From an uncultured Alphaproteobacteria bacterium (GTDB lineage Bacteria; Pseudomonadota; Alphaproteobacteria; RUG11792), in assembly GCA_910588255.1 (NCBI GenBank), contig CAJUOM010000011.1, positions 1 to 27,741 on the forward strand: DNA of 27,741 nucleotides, given 5' to 3'. Shown here in pieces: positions 16,743 through 25,145 of the stretch (the first letter of the stretch is position 1; every line of letters begins with the position of its first letter). The notes beneath the pieces were generated by a model that worked only from the letters and a program-made list of their open reading frames with translations, did not search any database and was not told the origin of the DNA. The translations under genes were made by a program, and so were the position numbers.

Positions 16743-18566
16743 TCAATACTTTAAAATGACGAGTTTTTTTGCTGCTAACAACACGTCATGAGCTATGGGA
16801 GCTGCGGTATGAGATCCTCCTCCGCCATGTTCAACTAGAACAGAAACTGCGATTTTGGGATCATCTGTAGGTGCATATCCAACAAAAACCGCATGTTCTT
16901 TTTTCCAATAATCGTCAGAAACTGTTTTTCCTTCACGTCTCAATTTCTCTGTTATTCTGAAAACCTGAGAACTTCCTGTCTTTCCGCCGAATTCGAAATT
17001 TTCATCTTCAATAGCTGATCTTCGAGCTGTTCCATAAGGTGAGTTCACGACATCATACATACCATCAAGAATAATCTGAATATGTTCAGATTTATAATTT
17101 AATCTTTCAGATTTTATCATTTCTTTAGATTTTCGCAAATATGGAGTTATAGGATTCAAGCCATTTACGAGTATAGAAATCATTTTTGCCAATTGAATAG
17201 GAGTACATAAAACAAATCCTTGACCTATAGACATATTAAATGAATCTCCTAGTGTCCATCTCTGCTTTTTTTTATCTTTTTTCCACTTTTTTGTTGGAAC
17301 TAAGCCTGATTTTTCATTAGGCAAATCGATATTTGTCAAAATTCCTAAGCCGAAATCATTCGCCGTTTTCGCAATATCATCAGGAGAAAGTAGTTTTGCT
17401 AAATTATAAAAATATACATCACAAGATTGAGCTATTGCATTTTGCAAATTTATAGGTCCATGACCTCCATATTTCCATTTCCAGCAATGAAATTTATGAT
17501 TGCCTAATTCCGAAAATCCTTGGCAGTCAAACATTGTATGCTTGTTTATTACACCTTTTTTTAAAGCTGTTAATGCTGTTATCATTTTAAAAACAGATCC
17601 AGGGGAATACAAACCGTTAATCACCTTGTTAATCATTGGTTTATATGGATTTTCATAAAGTTCTTTTAATACTTTCGGATCTATTTTTTTTGTAAAGATA
17701 TTTAAATCATATCCGGGATAAGAGACATATGCTAATATAGCCCCAGTATGAACATCCATAACAACACATGATCCACTTTCTTGTGTTGACATTATTTTAT
17801 ATACCTCCAATTGCAAATCACGATTAATTGTCAAGTTTATATCCGTTCCTGGAACTGAATCTATATTATCAATATCCCTTACAAATTCCATTCTAGCATT
17901 AATTTCTATATGCTTTATTCCTGATTTTCCGAAAAGGTCGTCGTCATATTGTTTTTCAAATCCTGTTTTACCTATTTTTGCTAATGGAAGAGTAAGAGCA
18001 TTATTCTCAGAATTTGCTATATCATCTTTTGTTGGAGATCCGGTATAACCTATAACATGAGAAAATTGCTTTGAATATAAATAATCCCGAGTTTGAGTTT
18101 TTTCAATAACAATTCCAGGAACTTTTGTTGCTGAAATATAATATCCAGCAAGCGTATCCCAACTTAAATCTTCTTGTAACAATATATATCGATTTGATTT
18201 TGTTATTCTTTTCGGCAGGTTATTCAGATTGTTTTTTATGCTTTCTTCAATATCTTTATCCTTTATTATTAAGTTAATAACCTTTTCTCTTTTCTCGTCA
18301 GAAATTTCCAGAAGATCCAAATAGGCAGAATAAGTATATTTATTCTTAGCTACATAATGACCATTTGAATCTAAAATTTTTCCCCTATTTGGAAGTGTTA
18401 GCTTGGCAACTAATCTGTTTTTATCTGAAAGCAGTTTATAATGTGCTGATTTGAAAAGTTGTAAATACGACAATCTTGACAAAATCAATAGGCCTAAGAA
18501 TATTTTTACCATACCGAAAATGAATACTCTTCTAGTAAAAATATTTTTATCTTGCCGATTATTCAT
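16743..18566 (-). CDS. mrdA: Penicillin-binding protein 2 (elongation transpeptidase)
   Basis: 607 residues. A class B PBP of the elongasome that cross-links peptidoglycan in the lateral wall. One N-terminal membrane anchor is seen at ~14-32 (VFIFGMVKIFLGLLILS). The PBP dimerisation domain follows (RGKILDSNGHYVAKN). The transpeptidase motifs are SVFK (Ser324, Lys327), SCD (381-383, the SxD form usual for PBP2) and KTGSSQ (529-533). It starts 8 bases after the thioredoxin-like gene. The usual partner rodA is not adjacent. Confidence 0.96.
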   Translation of the reverse strand: MNNRQDKNIFTRRVFIFGMVKIFLGLLILSRLSYLQLFKSAHYKLLSDKNRLVAKLTLPNRGKILDSNGHYVAKNKYTYSAYLDLLEISDEKREKVINLIIKDKDIEESIKNNLNNLPKRITKSNRYILLQEDLSWDTLAGYYISATKVPGIVIEKTQTRDYLYSKQFSHVIGYTGSPTKDDIANSENNALTLPLAKIGKTGFEKQYDDDLFGKSGIKHIEINARMEFVRDIDNIDSVPGTDINLTINRDLQLEVYKIMSTQESGSCVVMDVHTGAILAYVSYPGYDLNIFTKKIDPKVLKELYENPYKPMINKVINGLYSPGSVFKMITALTALKKGVINKHTMFDCQGFSELGNHKFHCWKWKYGGHGPINLQNAIAQSCDVYFYNLAKLLSPDDIAKTANDFGLGILTNIDLPNEKSGLVPTKKWKKDKKKQRWTLGDSFNMSIGQGFVLCTPIQLAKMISILVNGLNPITPYLRKSKEMIKSERLNYKSEHIQIILDGMYDVVNSPYGTARRSAIEDENFEFGGKTGSSQVFRITEKLRREGKTVSDDYWKKEHAVFVGYAPTDDPKIAVSVLVEHGGGGSHTAAPIAHDVLLAAKKLVILKY

Positions 18567-18574
18567 TCATTGGA

Positions 18575-19528
18575 TTATTTTAGTTTACAACCACAGTTTT
18601 TTGTATGTTTATGATTATATGTATATTCATTATTTAATTTCTGCGCTGTCCATTCCATACTATTTAATAATTCCGTTGCATTCTTTGATGCAGAAATATC
18701 AACTTTAGATTTTATCTTAGTTTCTTTTGTTTTCTTTTTATTAATCTTAGAAGATTTTGATGCAAGTTGTTTCTGTTTTTTTTCTGTTTTTTTCTGAGAT
18801 GTTATTCGGGAAGGTTTTTCATTCGAATCTGGGTGCTCAACTTTTTCATCCCAAATTTCTAAAAATTGCTTTAAAACTCCTTGATTTGAAAGTTGCAATT
18901 TGGAAACTCCTGATTGTCCAACACCTCGAAAATATTCTTTCCCATTTTTCACAGCAATGAAAACAGGTAGCCCTTCAATGCCGTTTCTTGCTAATGTGGC
19001 CTTTTCTCCCAAGATTGCCAATCTAGTCATAGAAGAAAAAGTAATTCCATAAGATTCAAGTTTTGATTTTACTTCATTATAGTCATCAATTGTTGGAGTT
19101 ATAAAGTTTCTTAACTTATCTATTGATGGGACATTCACGATTATTATCTTTATTCCTTTTGAATTCAGAGTGGTGATATATTGAGAAAAATTAGTTAGGA
19201 AATTATGACAATATGGACACCAATCACCTGAAAAAATTATCACGGTCTTTTTCAAATCATCAAAACTTATGTCTCTTTTCACGAGTTTGCTGGTTTCATT
19301 ATAATAAACAGAAGCCATGAAATCATCGCCTTGTTTCGCATAATATTCGAGGAATATATTATCGTTTGGGATCACAGATAATTGATTCTGAATCTGGTTA
19401 TTATTTTGATTAGCAAAATTTTGAGTTGCGAATGCTGATGTAGTACCTGGAGCTGCCTGATAAATTTGAGCATTCAATACAGAAGGAATCAGGCCTAAAA
19501 TTAATCCATAATAACTGACAAAACGCAT
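18575..19528 (-). CDS. Periplasmic thioredoxin-like protein with basic C-terminal tail
   Basis: 317 residues. A signal peptide covers ~1-20 (GLILGLIPSVLNA). A thioredoxin fold runs from ~80 to 225, with the active site GDWCPYCHNF (Cys104, Cys107) and the cis-proline loop GLPVF (~186-190). The CPYC pair suggests thiol-disulfide exchange. A ~55-residue Lys-rich tail (~240-285) and a terminal His/Cys cluster (HKHTKNCGCK) follow. GGGAG lies 8 bases before the ATG. It is cotranscribed with mrdA, and tRNA-Arg lies 24 bases upstream on the same strand. Redox partner and substrate are unknown. Confidence 0.85.
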   Translation of the reverse strand: MRFVSYYGLILGLIPSVLNAQIYQAAPGTTSAFATQNFANQNNNQIQNQLSVIPNDNIFLEYYAKQGDDFMASVYYNETSKLVKRDISFDDLKKTVIIFSGDWCPYCHNFLTNFSQYITTLNSKGIKIIIVNVPSIDKLRNFITPTIDDYNEVKSKLESYGITFSSMTRLAILGEKATLARNGIEGLPVFIAVKNGKEYFRGVGQSGVSKLQLSNQGVLKQFLEIWDEKVEHPDSNEKPSRITSQKKTEKKQKQLASKSSKINKKKTKETKIKSKVDISASKNATELLNSMEWTAQKLNNEYTYNHKHTKNCGCKLK

Positions 19529-19552
19529 TCTTCACTCTCCCAAATTTAGAAT

Positions 19553-19629
19553 TGGCGCGCCCAGAAAGATTCGAACTCTCAGCCTTCAGATCCGTAGTCT
19601 GACGCTCTATCCAATTGAGCTATGGGCGC
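19553..19629 (-). tRNA. tRNA-Arg (ACG)
   Basis: A 77-base cloverleaf. The acceptor stem is GCGCCCA/TGGGCGC, the D stem GCTC/GAGC, and the anticodon stem TCAGA/TCTGA with ACG at 19595-19593. The T loop is TTCGAAT and CCA is encoded. A34 is expected to be edited to inosine by TadA. It probably shares a transcript with the thioredoxin-like gene. Confidence 0.95.
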
Positions 19630-19946
19630 AATCTATATTTTCTATTATATATCATAGTCAATAAGGTTTCAATGATATTCAATTCAAAAGCTAAAAATAT
19701 TAATACAAGATCTTTTATTATTTCTATTAAGCTCTTTGTCAATTCTAAAATAGAATCGAAAGCTCAGGCCTGTTTCAGTAAGTTACTAAGTTTATATCCT
19801 ATACTAATTCAGAAGATTTATCAAATTTAAGATTTTTAATAAAGAGCTAAAAGATTTGACACTAATTGGATATTTCTGAAAAGTGAGAATATAAAACGAT
19901 GTGCGTGATATAATATCAAAGATATCACGCACTATATTTTTTAAAC
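19630..19946. other. Intergenic stretch between tRNA-Arg and dnaJ
   Basis: No convincing gene on either strand; short ORFs here are AT-rich and lack ribosome sites. It holds palindrome P3 at its right end and a small hairpin, ATTCTA/TAGAAT, near 19742-19756. Confidence 0.6.
19901..19932. repeat. Palindromic element P3
   Basis: Perfect 11-base arms GTGCGTGATAT (19901-19911) and ATATCACGCAC (19922-19932), loop AATATCAAAG. It lies 14 bases past the dnaJ stop. Its arms differ from P1/P4 (GTGATAT against GTGGTAT), but both sides differ together, so pairing is kept. Confidence 0.85.
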
Positions 19947-21080
19947 TTAAGAAAACAAATTTTTCAGCTTTTTAAAAAATTCGAAAGAATTTGGACTATT
20001 TGTTTTCTCATCTTTTTCATTTGCAAATTGCTCCAAAATTTCTTTTTGTTTTGAAGAAAGCGAAACAGGCGTTTCTACCATAACCTCTACGATTATATCA
20101 CCTTTTCTTGAAGAGTTAACGAAAGGCATTCCTTTTCCTTTTAATCTGAACTGAGCACCTGATTGTGTTCCATGAGGAATCTTAATATTACAGTTAACTC
20201 CATCTAGATCCGGAACTTCTATTTCTCCCCCAAGAGCTGCTTTCACCATAGAAATTGGAACTTTACAAACTAAATCATTATCATTTCTAATGAAAATTTT
20301 ATGAGGAAGAACGTTAATGAATATATATAAATTTCCTGCAGGAGCTCCTTTAAATCCTGCTTCTCCTTCCCCTATAATACGTATTTTGCTTCCGGTTGAT
20401 ACGCCTGCAGGTATTGTTATTTCAAGGTTTTTCTCTCCTTTAATACGTCCACTTCCTGAACATTTCTTGCATGGATCTGATAATATACTTCCTGTTCCTC
20501 CACAAGTTGAACATGGGCGTTCTATAGTAATAAATCCTTGATTATACCTTACATTTCCTCTTCCCCCACAAGTTGGGCAAGGAGAAGGAGATTTGTGACC
20601 TTCACTGCCAGTTCCATTACACGAATCGCATTTCACCAAGGTCATGAATTTTATGTTAGTCTTTTTTCCATGGTAAGCATCCTCTAAGGATATCGAAATA
20701 TCATATCTGATATCAGATCCCGGTTGAGATTGAGGTCTGTTTGAATATCCTCCTCCAGTAAATCCTGTAAAAATATCTTCAAAAATATCTGAGAATCCTG
20801 AGAAATTATTTCTGAAATCAAATCCTCCAGAAAAGCCTTGACCACCACCAAATCCACTTTGGAAAGCATCACTGCCATAATGATCATAAGCTGCTTTTTT
20901 CTGTTCATCTTTTAAGACATCATAAGCTTCGTTTATTTCTTTAAACTTTTCTTCAGCTTGCTTGTTACCAGGATTTTTATCAGGATGATACTGCACAGCA
21001 AGTTTTCTATACGCTTTTTTTATTTCATCTTGTGTTGCGTTTCTATTTACGCCAAGTATAGAGTAATAATCTTTTGACAT
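19947..21080 (-). CDS. dnaJ: Chaperone protein DnaJ
   Basis: 377 residues, full length type I Hsp40 that stimulates DnaK ATPase and binds unfolded clients. The J domain has YHPDKN (HPD at 32-34). A Gly/Phe-rich linker spans ~75-112. Four zinc-finger repeats CxxCxGxG are at 151, 168, 190 and 204. The client-binding C-terminal domain follows. dnaK is not in this window. Palindrome P3 lies just past the stop. Confidence 0.98.
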   Translation of the reverse strand: MSKDYYSILGVNRNATQDEIKKAYRKLAVQYHPDKNPGNKQAEEKFKEINEAYDVLKDEQKKAAYDHYGSDAFQSGFGGGQGFSGGFDFRNNFSGFSDIFEDIFTGFTGGGYSNRPQSQPGSDIRYDISISLEDAYHGKKTNIKFMTLVKCDSCNGTGSEGHKSPSPCPTCGGRGNVRYNQGFITIERPCSTCGGTGSILSDPCKKCSGSGRIKGEKNLEITIPAGVSTGSKIRIIGEGEAGFKGAPAGNLYIFINVLPHKIFIRNDNDLVCKVPISMVKAALGGEIEVPDLDGVNCNIKIPHGTQSGAQFRLKGKGMPFVNSSRKGDIIVEVMVETPVSLSSKQKEILEQFANEKDEKTNSPNSFEFFKKLKNLFS

Positions 21081-21126
21081 AGTTTTATTCTAAAATATTC
21101 AACAATCCATAACATATATATGATAT

Positions 21127-21155
21127 ATTATACAACATATTTTACATTTTGGAAA
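21127..21155 (-). promoter_or_regulatory. Promoter candidate for dnaJ
   Basis: On the - strand, TTTCCA (21155-21150), a 17-base spacer, then perfect TATAAT (21132-21127), about 45 bases upstream of the start codon. No heat-shock sigma-32 type site was recognised. Confidence 0.45.
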
Positions 21156-21264
21156 TATGATAGTTTTATATAAGGACTTAAAATTTTATGGGACTTTTTT
21201 GAATTTGATATATGAATTATGTTATGTATCCTGAAGTTAAGAACGCTTGAATGTCCTCACTAAC

Positions 21265-21408
21265 TTATATTATGTTTTCGAAAGTAACGAGGAGAGAAGA
21301 ATTGAGTTACGAGATTTAGTCAAGTTCAAAGACCGAGTGAAACAAAGTAGGACTTGATATGAGAGTGAATCACTACAATTAGTCTCACCTTTCGGAAATA
21401 TAATATAA
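21265..21408 (+). ncRNA. Candidate structured RNA or miniature inverted-repeat element
   Basis: The arms 21265-21284 and 21389-21408 form a ~20-pair helix with only two wobble pairs. Inside are up to three arms: GTAAC/GTTAC (21284-21310, competing by one base with the outer helix), TCAAGTTC/GGACTTGA (21320-21327 with 21350-21357), and GTGA/TCAC plus ACT/AGT (21365-21388). Both wobbles in the outer helix are G-U in the + sense and would be A-C mismatches in the - sense, so a + strand RNA is more likely. No ORF is present. It matches no RNA family I recognise; a mobile miniature element is the main alternative. Confidence 0.4.
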
Positions 21409-21423
21409 AACGTATATCAATAG

Positions 21424-21469
21424 ACACGCGGCGTTTGGTATAATATCAAAGATACCACACGCCGCGTGT
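21424..21469. repeat. Palindromic element P4
   Basis: Arms ACACGCGGCGTTTGGTAT (21424-21441) and ATACCACACGCCGCGTGT (21452-21469) give 18 positions with one mismatch. The loop AATATCAAAG is identical to P3. Confidence 0.87.
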
Positions 21470-21571
21470 TTCAAAAAAAAACGGATTTGTTAAAAGCTGC
21501 TTTCAAAATTATAAAATATTCAACCCCAAACTACTCGTCAGAAAAGTTATATTTCGAATTTTGTTATATAA

Positions 21572-21713
21572 TAAACCCTTCCTCCTTAGGGATGGATGTT
21601 AGTTAACCCTTAGACAAAATCGAGCACGATTTGCCACGTGGCACGAAGCGTAAGCCAGATCGGAAAACAGCTGATGACACTCTAGCATATTCAGAAAACA
21701 TTTTGAATCTGAA
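21572..21713 (-). repeat. Dispersed repeat B, copy 2
   Basis: On the - strand it opens with TTCAGATTCAAAATGT, identical to copy 3 at 27599. It then has GTGTCATCAGC, ACGCTTCGTGCC and CAAATCGTGCTC, and ends with the 39-base GGTTAACTAACATCC...GGGTTTA block shared with copy 1. A 32-codon frame is open from its ATG, but it does not resemble the copy 3 frame throughout. Confidence 0.78.
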
Positions 21714-21742
21714 AATAATTGGATAATCTAAAATAATACTTA

Positions 21743-21771
21743 TTGAAAAATTTTATATTTCAATGTAAAAT
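21743..21771 (+). promoter_or_regulatory. Promoter candidate for the MFS transporter
   Basis: TTGAAA (21743-21748), a 17-base spacer, then TAAAAT (21766-21771), 27 bases before the ATG. Both boxes are near consensus. There is no strong Shine-Dalgarno sequence. Confidence 0.6.
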
Positions 21772-21798
21772 ATATTTTTAAGAGCTATAGTTTTAGCC

Positions 21799-23019
21799 AT
21801 GCAGAAATTATCATTTTTTTCATTTTTAAAACATTCAGTACCAAAAACTATCTGGGCTATTGGCATTTCTTCTTTATTAATTAATTTAGCTACTTCTGTT
21901 GTTTTTTCCGGATCTGCATTATATTTAAAAACCGTTTTAGGAGTTGCTGTTTCGACAATAGGTATTATCGAAGCAATCGTTGAAGGAGTGGCTTATAGTA
22001 TAAGGATTTTTTCAGGAATAATCAGTGATTATTTCAGAAAAAGGAAAATATTAATGATTATCGGATTTATAATGCTGACAATTTCAAAACCTTTATTAGC
22101 TTTTTCAAAAACTTTCATGGGAATATTCGTTGCAAGAGCAATAGACAGAATAGGAAATGGAATTCAGGCAAGTCCGAGAGAAGCTTTGATCAGTGATTCA
22201 TCTCCAAAAGAAATAAAAGGGGCCTGTTTTGGGCTTCGCCAAAGTCTAGCTCTTATAGGATCCACTCTTGGAGGACTTTTTGGAATTGTCGTTATGTTTT
22301 TGTCAAAAAATAATTTCCAATTATTATTTTTACTAGCTGGTATTCCTGCATTAATTGCTGTTGTTATATTAGCTATATTTGTCAAAGAAAAACAATCTGA
22401 AAGCCATATTAAGAACAATCGAAGAAAAATAAAATTCAATGATCTCATACTTTTAGGTTGGCGTTTTTGGATTTTGATGTTAGTGGTGATTATTTTTATG
22501 CTTGGAAGATTTAGTGAAGTTTTCATATCCCTGCATGCATGTGGAAATTTTGGCCTAAATCTAGCATACGGAACATCTATCACCATGATTTTTAATCTTC
22601 TTTCAACAATTGTTGCTTATCCAACTGGAAAATTATCAGATAAAATTGATCGAACAACAGTGTTACTAATTGGATTTGTATTTTTATTCTTAGCCCATAT
22701 ATCTATGGGATTTGCAACAAATCTTGTATCGATATTTTTAGGAACTGTATTTTGGGGAATTCAAAGAGGTATGACGGATAGTTTGTTCTCAACACTGATT
22801 TCAGATTATATCCCGAAAGAATTAAGAGGAACAGGATTTGGGGTTTATTATCTCATTGTTTCAGCATCAACAGCTTTTGCCACTATTATTGCAGGAATAA
22901 TATCCCAGAAAAATGGAGAAGGCATGGCATTTATTTGTGGGGCTGTATTTTCCATCATAGCAATATGCCTTCTCATCGTGTTTCGTAAAAAATTAAAAAT
23001 CAATCTCTCTGTGAATTAG
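21799..23019 (+). CDS. Major facilitator superfamily transporter
   Basis: 406 residues with about 12 hydrophobic segments, the standard MFS layout. The loop 2-3 signature is present as GIISDYFRKRKILMI (~73-87). A related loop 8-9 sequence GKLSDKIDRTTVLLI marks the second half. Other conserved stretches are RNGIQASPREALISDSSP (after helix 4) and LRGTGFGVYYLIVSASTAF (helix 11 region). The substrate cannot be told. In an intracellular bacterium it could import or export a host metabolite. It converges with the lipoprotein gene with only four bases between stops, and no terminator is visible there. Confidence 0.88.
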   Translation: MQKLSFFSFLKHSVPKTIWAIGISSLLINLATSVVFSGSALYLKTVLGVAVSTIGIIEAIVEGVAYSIRIFSGIISDYFRKRKILMIIGFIMLTISKPLLAFSKTFMGIFVARAIDRIGNGIQASPREALISDSSPKEIKGACFGLRQSLALIGSTLGGLFGIVVMFLSKNNFQLLFLLAGIPALIAVVILAIFVKEKQSESHIKNNRRKIKFNDLILLGWRFWILMLVVIIFMLGRFSEVFISLHACGNFGLNLAYGTSITMIFNLLSTIVAYPTGKLSDKIDRTTVLLIGFVFLFLAHISMGFATNLVSIFLGTVFWGIQRGMTDSLFSTLISDYIPKELRGTGFGVYYLIVSASTAFATIIAGIISQKNGEGMAFICGAVFSIIAICLLIVFRKKLKINLSVN

Positions 23020-23023
23020 CTAT

Positions 23024-23527
23024 CTATTGAAACACAACATCTCCATTTAAAATAAGACATCCTTTTGTATTAGATTTTTCGACATCAAGGGTTAAACTAC
23101 TTTGTTTTTCCAAAGTCCCGTCTATCTGTAAATCTATAATTTTCGAACTTGCGTTTTCTCCTTCTCCTAAAATTGTCTGAAATGCATCATTTTTAATTTT
23201 TATTGAAGATATAGTTGCATTTCCCTTAGGATTTTTTACTTGAATCTCACCAGTTCCAGCAATAACAAAATCCTTTCTTCCTATATTTGTTAATTCTTCC
23301 AAAGTCACTATGTTATTATTCTTTATAGACCCTTTCGTATCGATTATCGATGTACTTGCTGCTGTTATTGTTCCGGAATTTGCTAAAATATTAGGTCCTT
23401 GTATACGTAACTCAGATTCTGGGTCCAATTTCAAAGTCGCGTTTTCCCTTATATAAGATGTACATCCAATAACATATGGAATGTTTAGTAAAAACACCAT
23501 TAATGAATTAGCTAATAAAAATTTCAT
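23024..23527 (-). CDS. Small putative lipoprotein, beta-rich
   Basis: 167 residues. The ATG at 23527 (MKFLLANSLMVFLL) has GGAGG five bases upstream and is preferred over an upstream TTG. The signal peptide ends in YVIGC, a good lipobox with Cys20 as the lipidated residue. The rest is rich in short Ile/Val/Thr/Asn/Gly stretches (GTITAASTSIID, GEIQVKNPKGNATISSIKI), which suggests a beta-helix or beta-solenoid like the passenger regions of surface proteins. No autotransporter barrel is encoded. I recognise no family. An envelope or surface role is inferred. Confidence 0.6.
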   Translation of the reverse strand: MKFLLANSLMVFLLNIPYVIGCTSYIRENATLKLDPESELRIQGPNILANSGTITAASTSIIDTKGSIKNNNIVTLEELTNIGRKDFVIAGTGEIQVKNPKGNATISSIKIKNDAFQTILGEGENASSKIIDLQIDGTLEKQSSLTLDVEKSNTKGCLILNGDVVFQ

Positions 23528-23621
23528 AAAAACCTCCAAAAATTTATAATTATTAACTATATATTAGTATATGATAAAATGATTAATAATTTATTAACAG
23601 AAATATAAAACTATTCGAATT

Positions 23622-25085
23622 TTAAGAAATCAAAATATTTCCAGTAATTTCCAAAGGCTTTTCCAATCCGAGCATATGCAAAATTGTTGGAGCAATATCA
23701 GCAAGAGTTCCATCTTTTCTTATCGGTTTTATTTCAGGAACAATAATAAATGGAACCGAAGCGCAAGTATGAGTTTTTTGAGGTGTTCCATCTTCATTTA
23801 TCATATTTTCCGCATTTCCATGATCTGCAGTTAAAATTGTTATATAATCTGTTTCTTTTGCCTTTTGGAGTAACTCATTTATATGAATGTCTAAATTTCT
23901 TAAAGCTTGCTTCGTTGCTTCAAAATTACCTGTATGACCTATCATATCAGGATTAGCAAAATTAGCAATAATAACCTGATATTTTGATTCTTCCATTGCT
24001 TTCAGTAAATTTTTCGTAATTTCATTTGCGGACATATCTGGCGTTTCAGCATAATCTTTCACTTTCGGAGATGGAATTAATATACGGTCTTCTTTCTCAT
24101 ATTGGATTTCTTTTCCTCCATTAAAAAAGTATGTCACGTGTGCATATTTCTCAGTTTCTGCAATACGTAATTGACTAATTCCATTTTTAGCCAAAACTTC
24201 ACCAAGAGTATTGTTTACTTCTTGTGTAGGAAACAATACCCCTGCACGATTGTCAATTTCTTCTCCGCAATCAACCATATTTAAAAGAGAGAAGCCATTA
24301 TCCAGAATCATTTTATTTATTTGCTTTATTCTATCCGTGCGGAAGTTCAACATCCAAAATAAATCTGATTTGTTTGCGCCATTATAATTATTGACAATAA
24401 TTGGAGGAATTGTTTCATCATTTATACCTTTGTCATAAAAACTTTGAATAATATTTAAAGGATCATTTGATTTGTATTCCGCCTTTCCTTTTGTTATTGC
24501 GTCATAAGCTATAGCTGTTCTATCAAGCTTCTTGTCCCGGTCCATAGCATAGAACCTTCCTTGAATTGTCGCTATTTCAGAAATATTTAATTTGTTTTGA
24601 TTTAATGCGAGTTCCAATGTTGAATAAGCGTCTCTAAAACCAACATCTCGACCATCTAGAAACAAATGAGCTTTAATTTTTATTTTCCTTCTTCTCAAAA
24701 AATCAATTGCCCAGAAAAAGTGATTTAACTCAGAATGAACTCCTCCATTTGAAAATAGTCCCATAAGATGACAAATTTTATTTTCTCCGTTTTCAAAGAA
24801 AGTATTCAACAAAAGAATATTCTCTATTTCATGGTTTTTTATTGCATCGTTTATACGTGGAAGTTTCTGTTTTAATACTCTTCCGGAACCTATTGTCAAA
24901 TGTCCGACTTCAGAATTTCCAAATTGACCTTGCGGCAATCCAACACTTTCTCCAGAGGCTTTCAGAAATACGGTATTTTCAGAATTAACTAATTTCATTA
25001 TATTTGTAGCTTCTAATGTTGCATTTCCAAATTCAGATTTACTATATCCAAATCCGTCCATTATACAAAGAAATATTTTTTTCAT
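23622..25085 (-). CDS. gpmI: 2,3-bisphosphoglycerate-independent phosphoglycerate mutase
   Basis: 487 residues, slightly shorter than the ~510 usual. A Mn-dependent enzyme that interconverts 3- and 2-phosphoglycerate in glycolysis/gluconeogenesis. It belongs to the alkaline phosphatase superfamily: Asp10 in CIMDGFGYS, catalytic Ser58 in GNSEVGHLTIGSGR, and the late metal motifs TADHGNAENM and KTHTCASVPFI. The central phosphotransfer insert has FLDGRDVGFRDAY. The gene stands alone, and its presence implies that at least the lower part of glycolysis or gluconeogenesis is kept. Confidence 0.96.
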   Translation of the reverse strand: MKKIFLCIMDGFGYSKSEFGNATLEATNIMKLVNSENTVFLKASGESVGLPQGQFGNSEVGHLTIGSGRVLKQKLPRINDAIKNHEIENILLLNTFFENGENKICHLMGLFSNGGVHSELNHFFWAIDFLRRRKIKIKAHLFLDGRDVGFRDAYSTLELALNQNKLNISEIATIQGRFYAMDRDKKLDRTAIAYDAITKGKAEYKSNDPLNIIQSFYDKGINDETIPPIIVNNYNGANKSDLFWMLNFRTDRIKQINKMILDNGFSLLNMVDCGEEIDNRAGVLFPTQEVNNTLGEVLAKNGISQLRIAETEKYAHVTYFFNGGKEIQYEKEDRILIPSPKVKDYAETPDMSANEITKNLLKAMEESKYQVIIANFANPDMIGHTGNFEATKQALRNLDIHINELLQKAKETDYITILTADHGNAENMINEDGTPQKTHTCASVPFIIVPEIKPIRKDGTLADIAPTILHMLGLEKPLEITGNILIS

Positions 25086-25145
25086 TATTAATTTTGAAAA
25101 ATGCCTATGTTTTTATTATAACATGTAATTTTATAAATAATAAGA

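Larger units (their letters stand above)
21180..21469 (+). repeat. Composite dispersed repeat A, copy 3, expanded and rearranged
   Basis: It starts with the same 20-mer (21180-21199) and ends with palindrome P4. About 224 bases separate them, against about 58 in copy 1. The block GAGGATATTCAAGTG of copy 1 appears inverted here as CGCTTGAATGTCCTC (21244-21258). The extra sequence is the structured element 21265-21408. Insertion plus local inversion would explain the arrangement. Confidence 0.6.

Noticed and set aside
19615..19830. 71-residue ORF on the + strand
   Set aside because: Begins within the tRNA-Arg gene (opposite strand) and shows no protein-like features.
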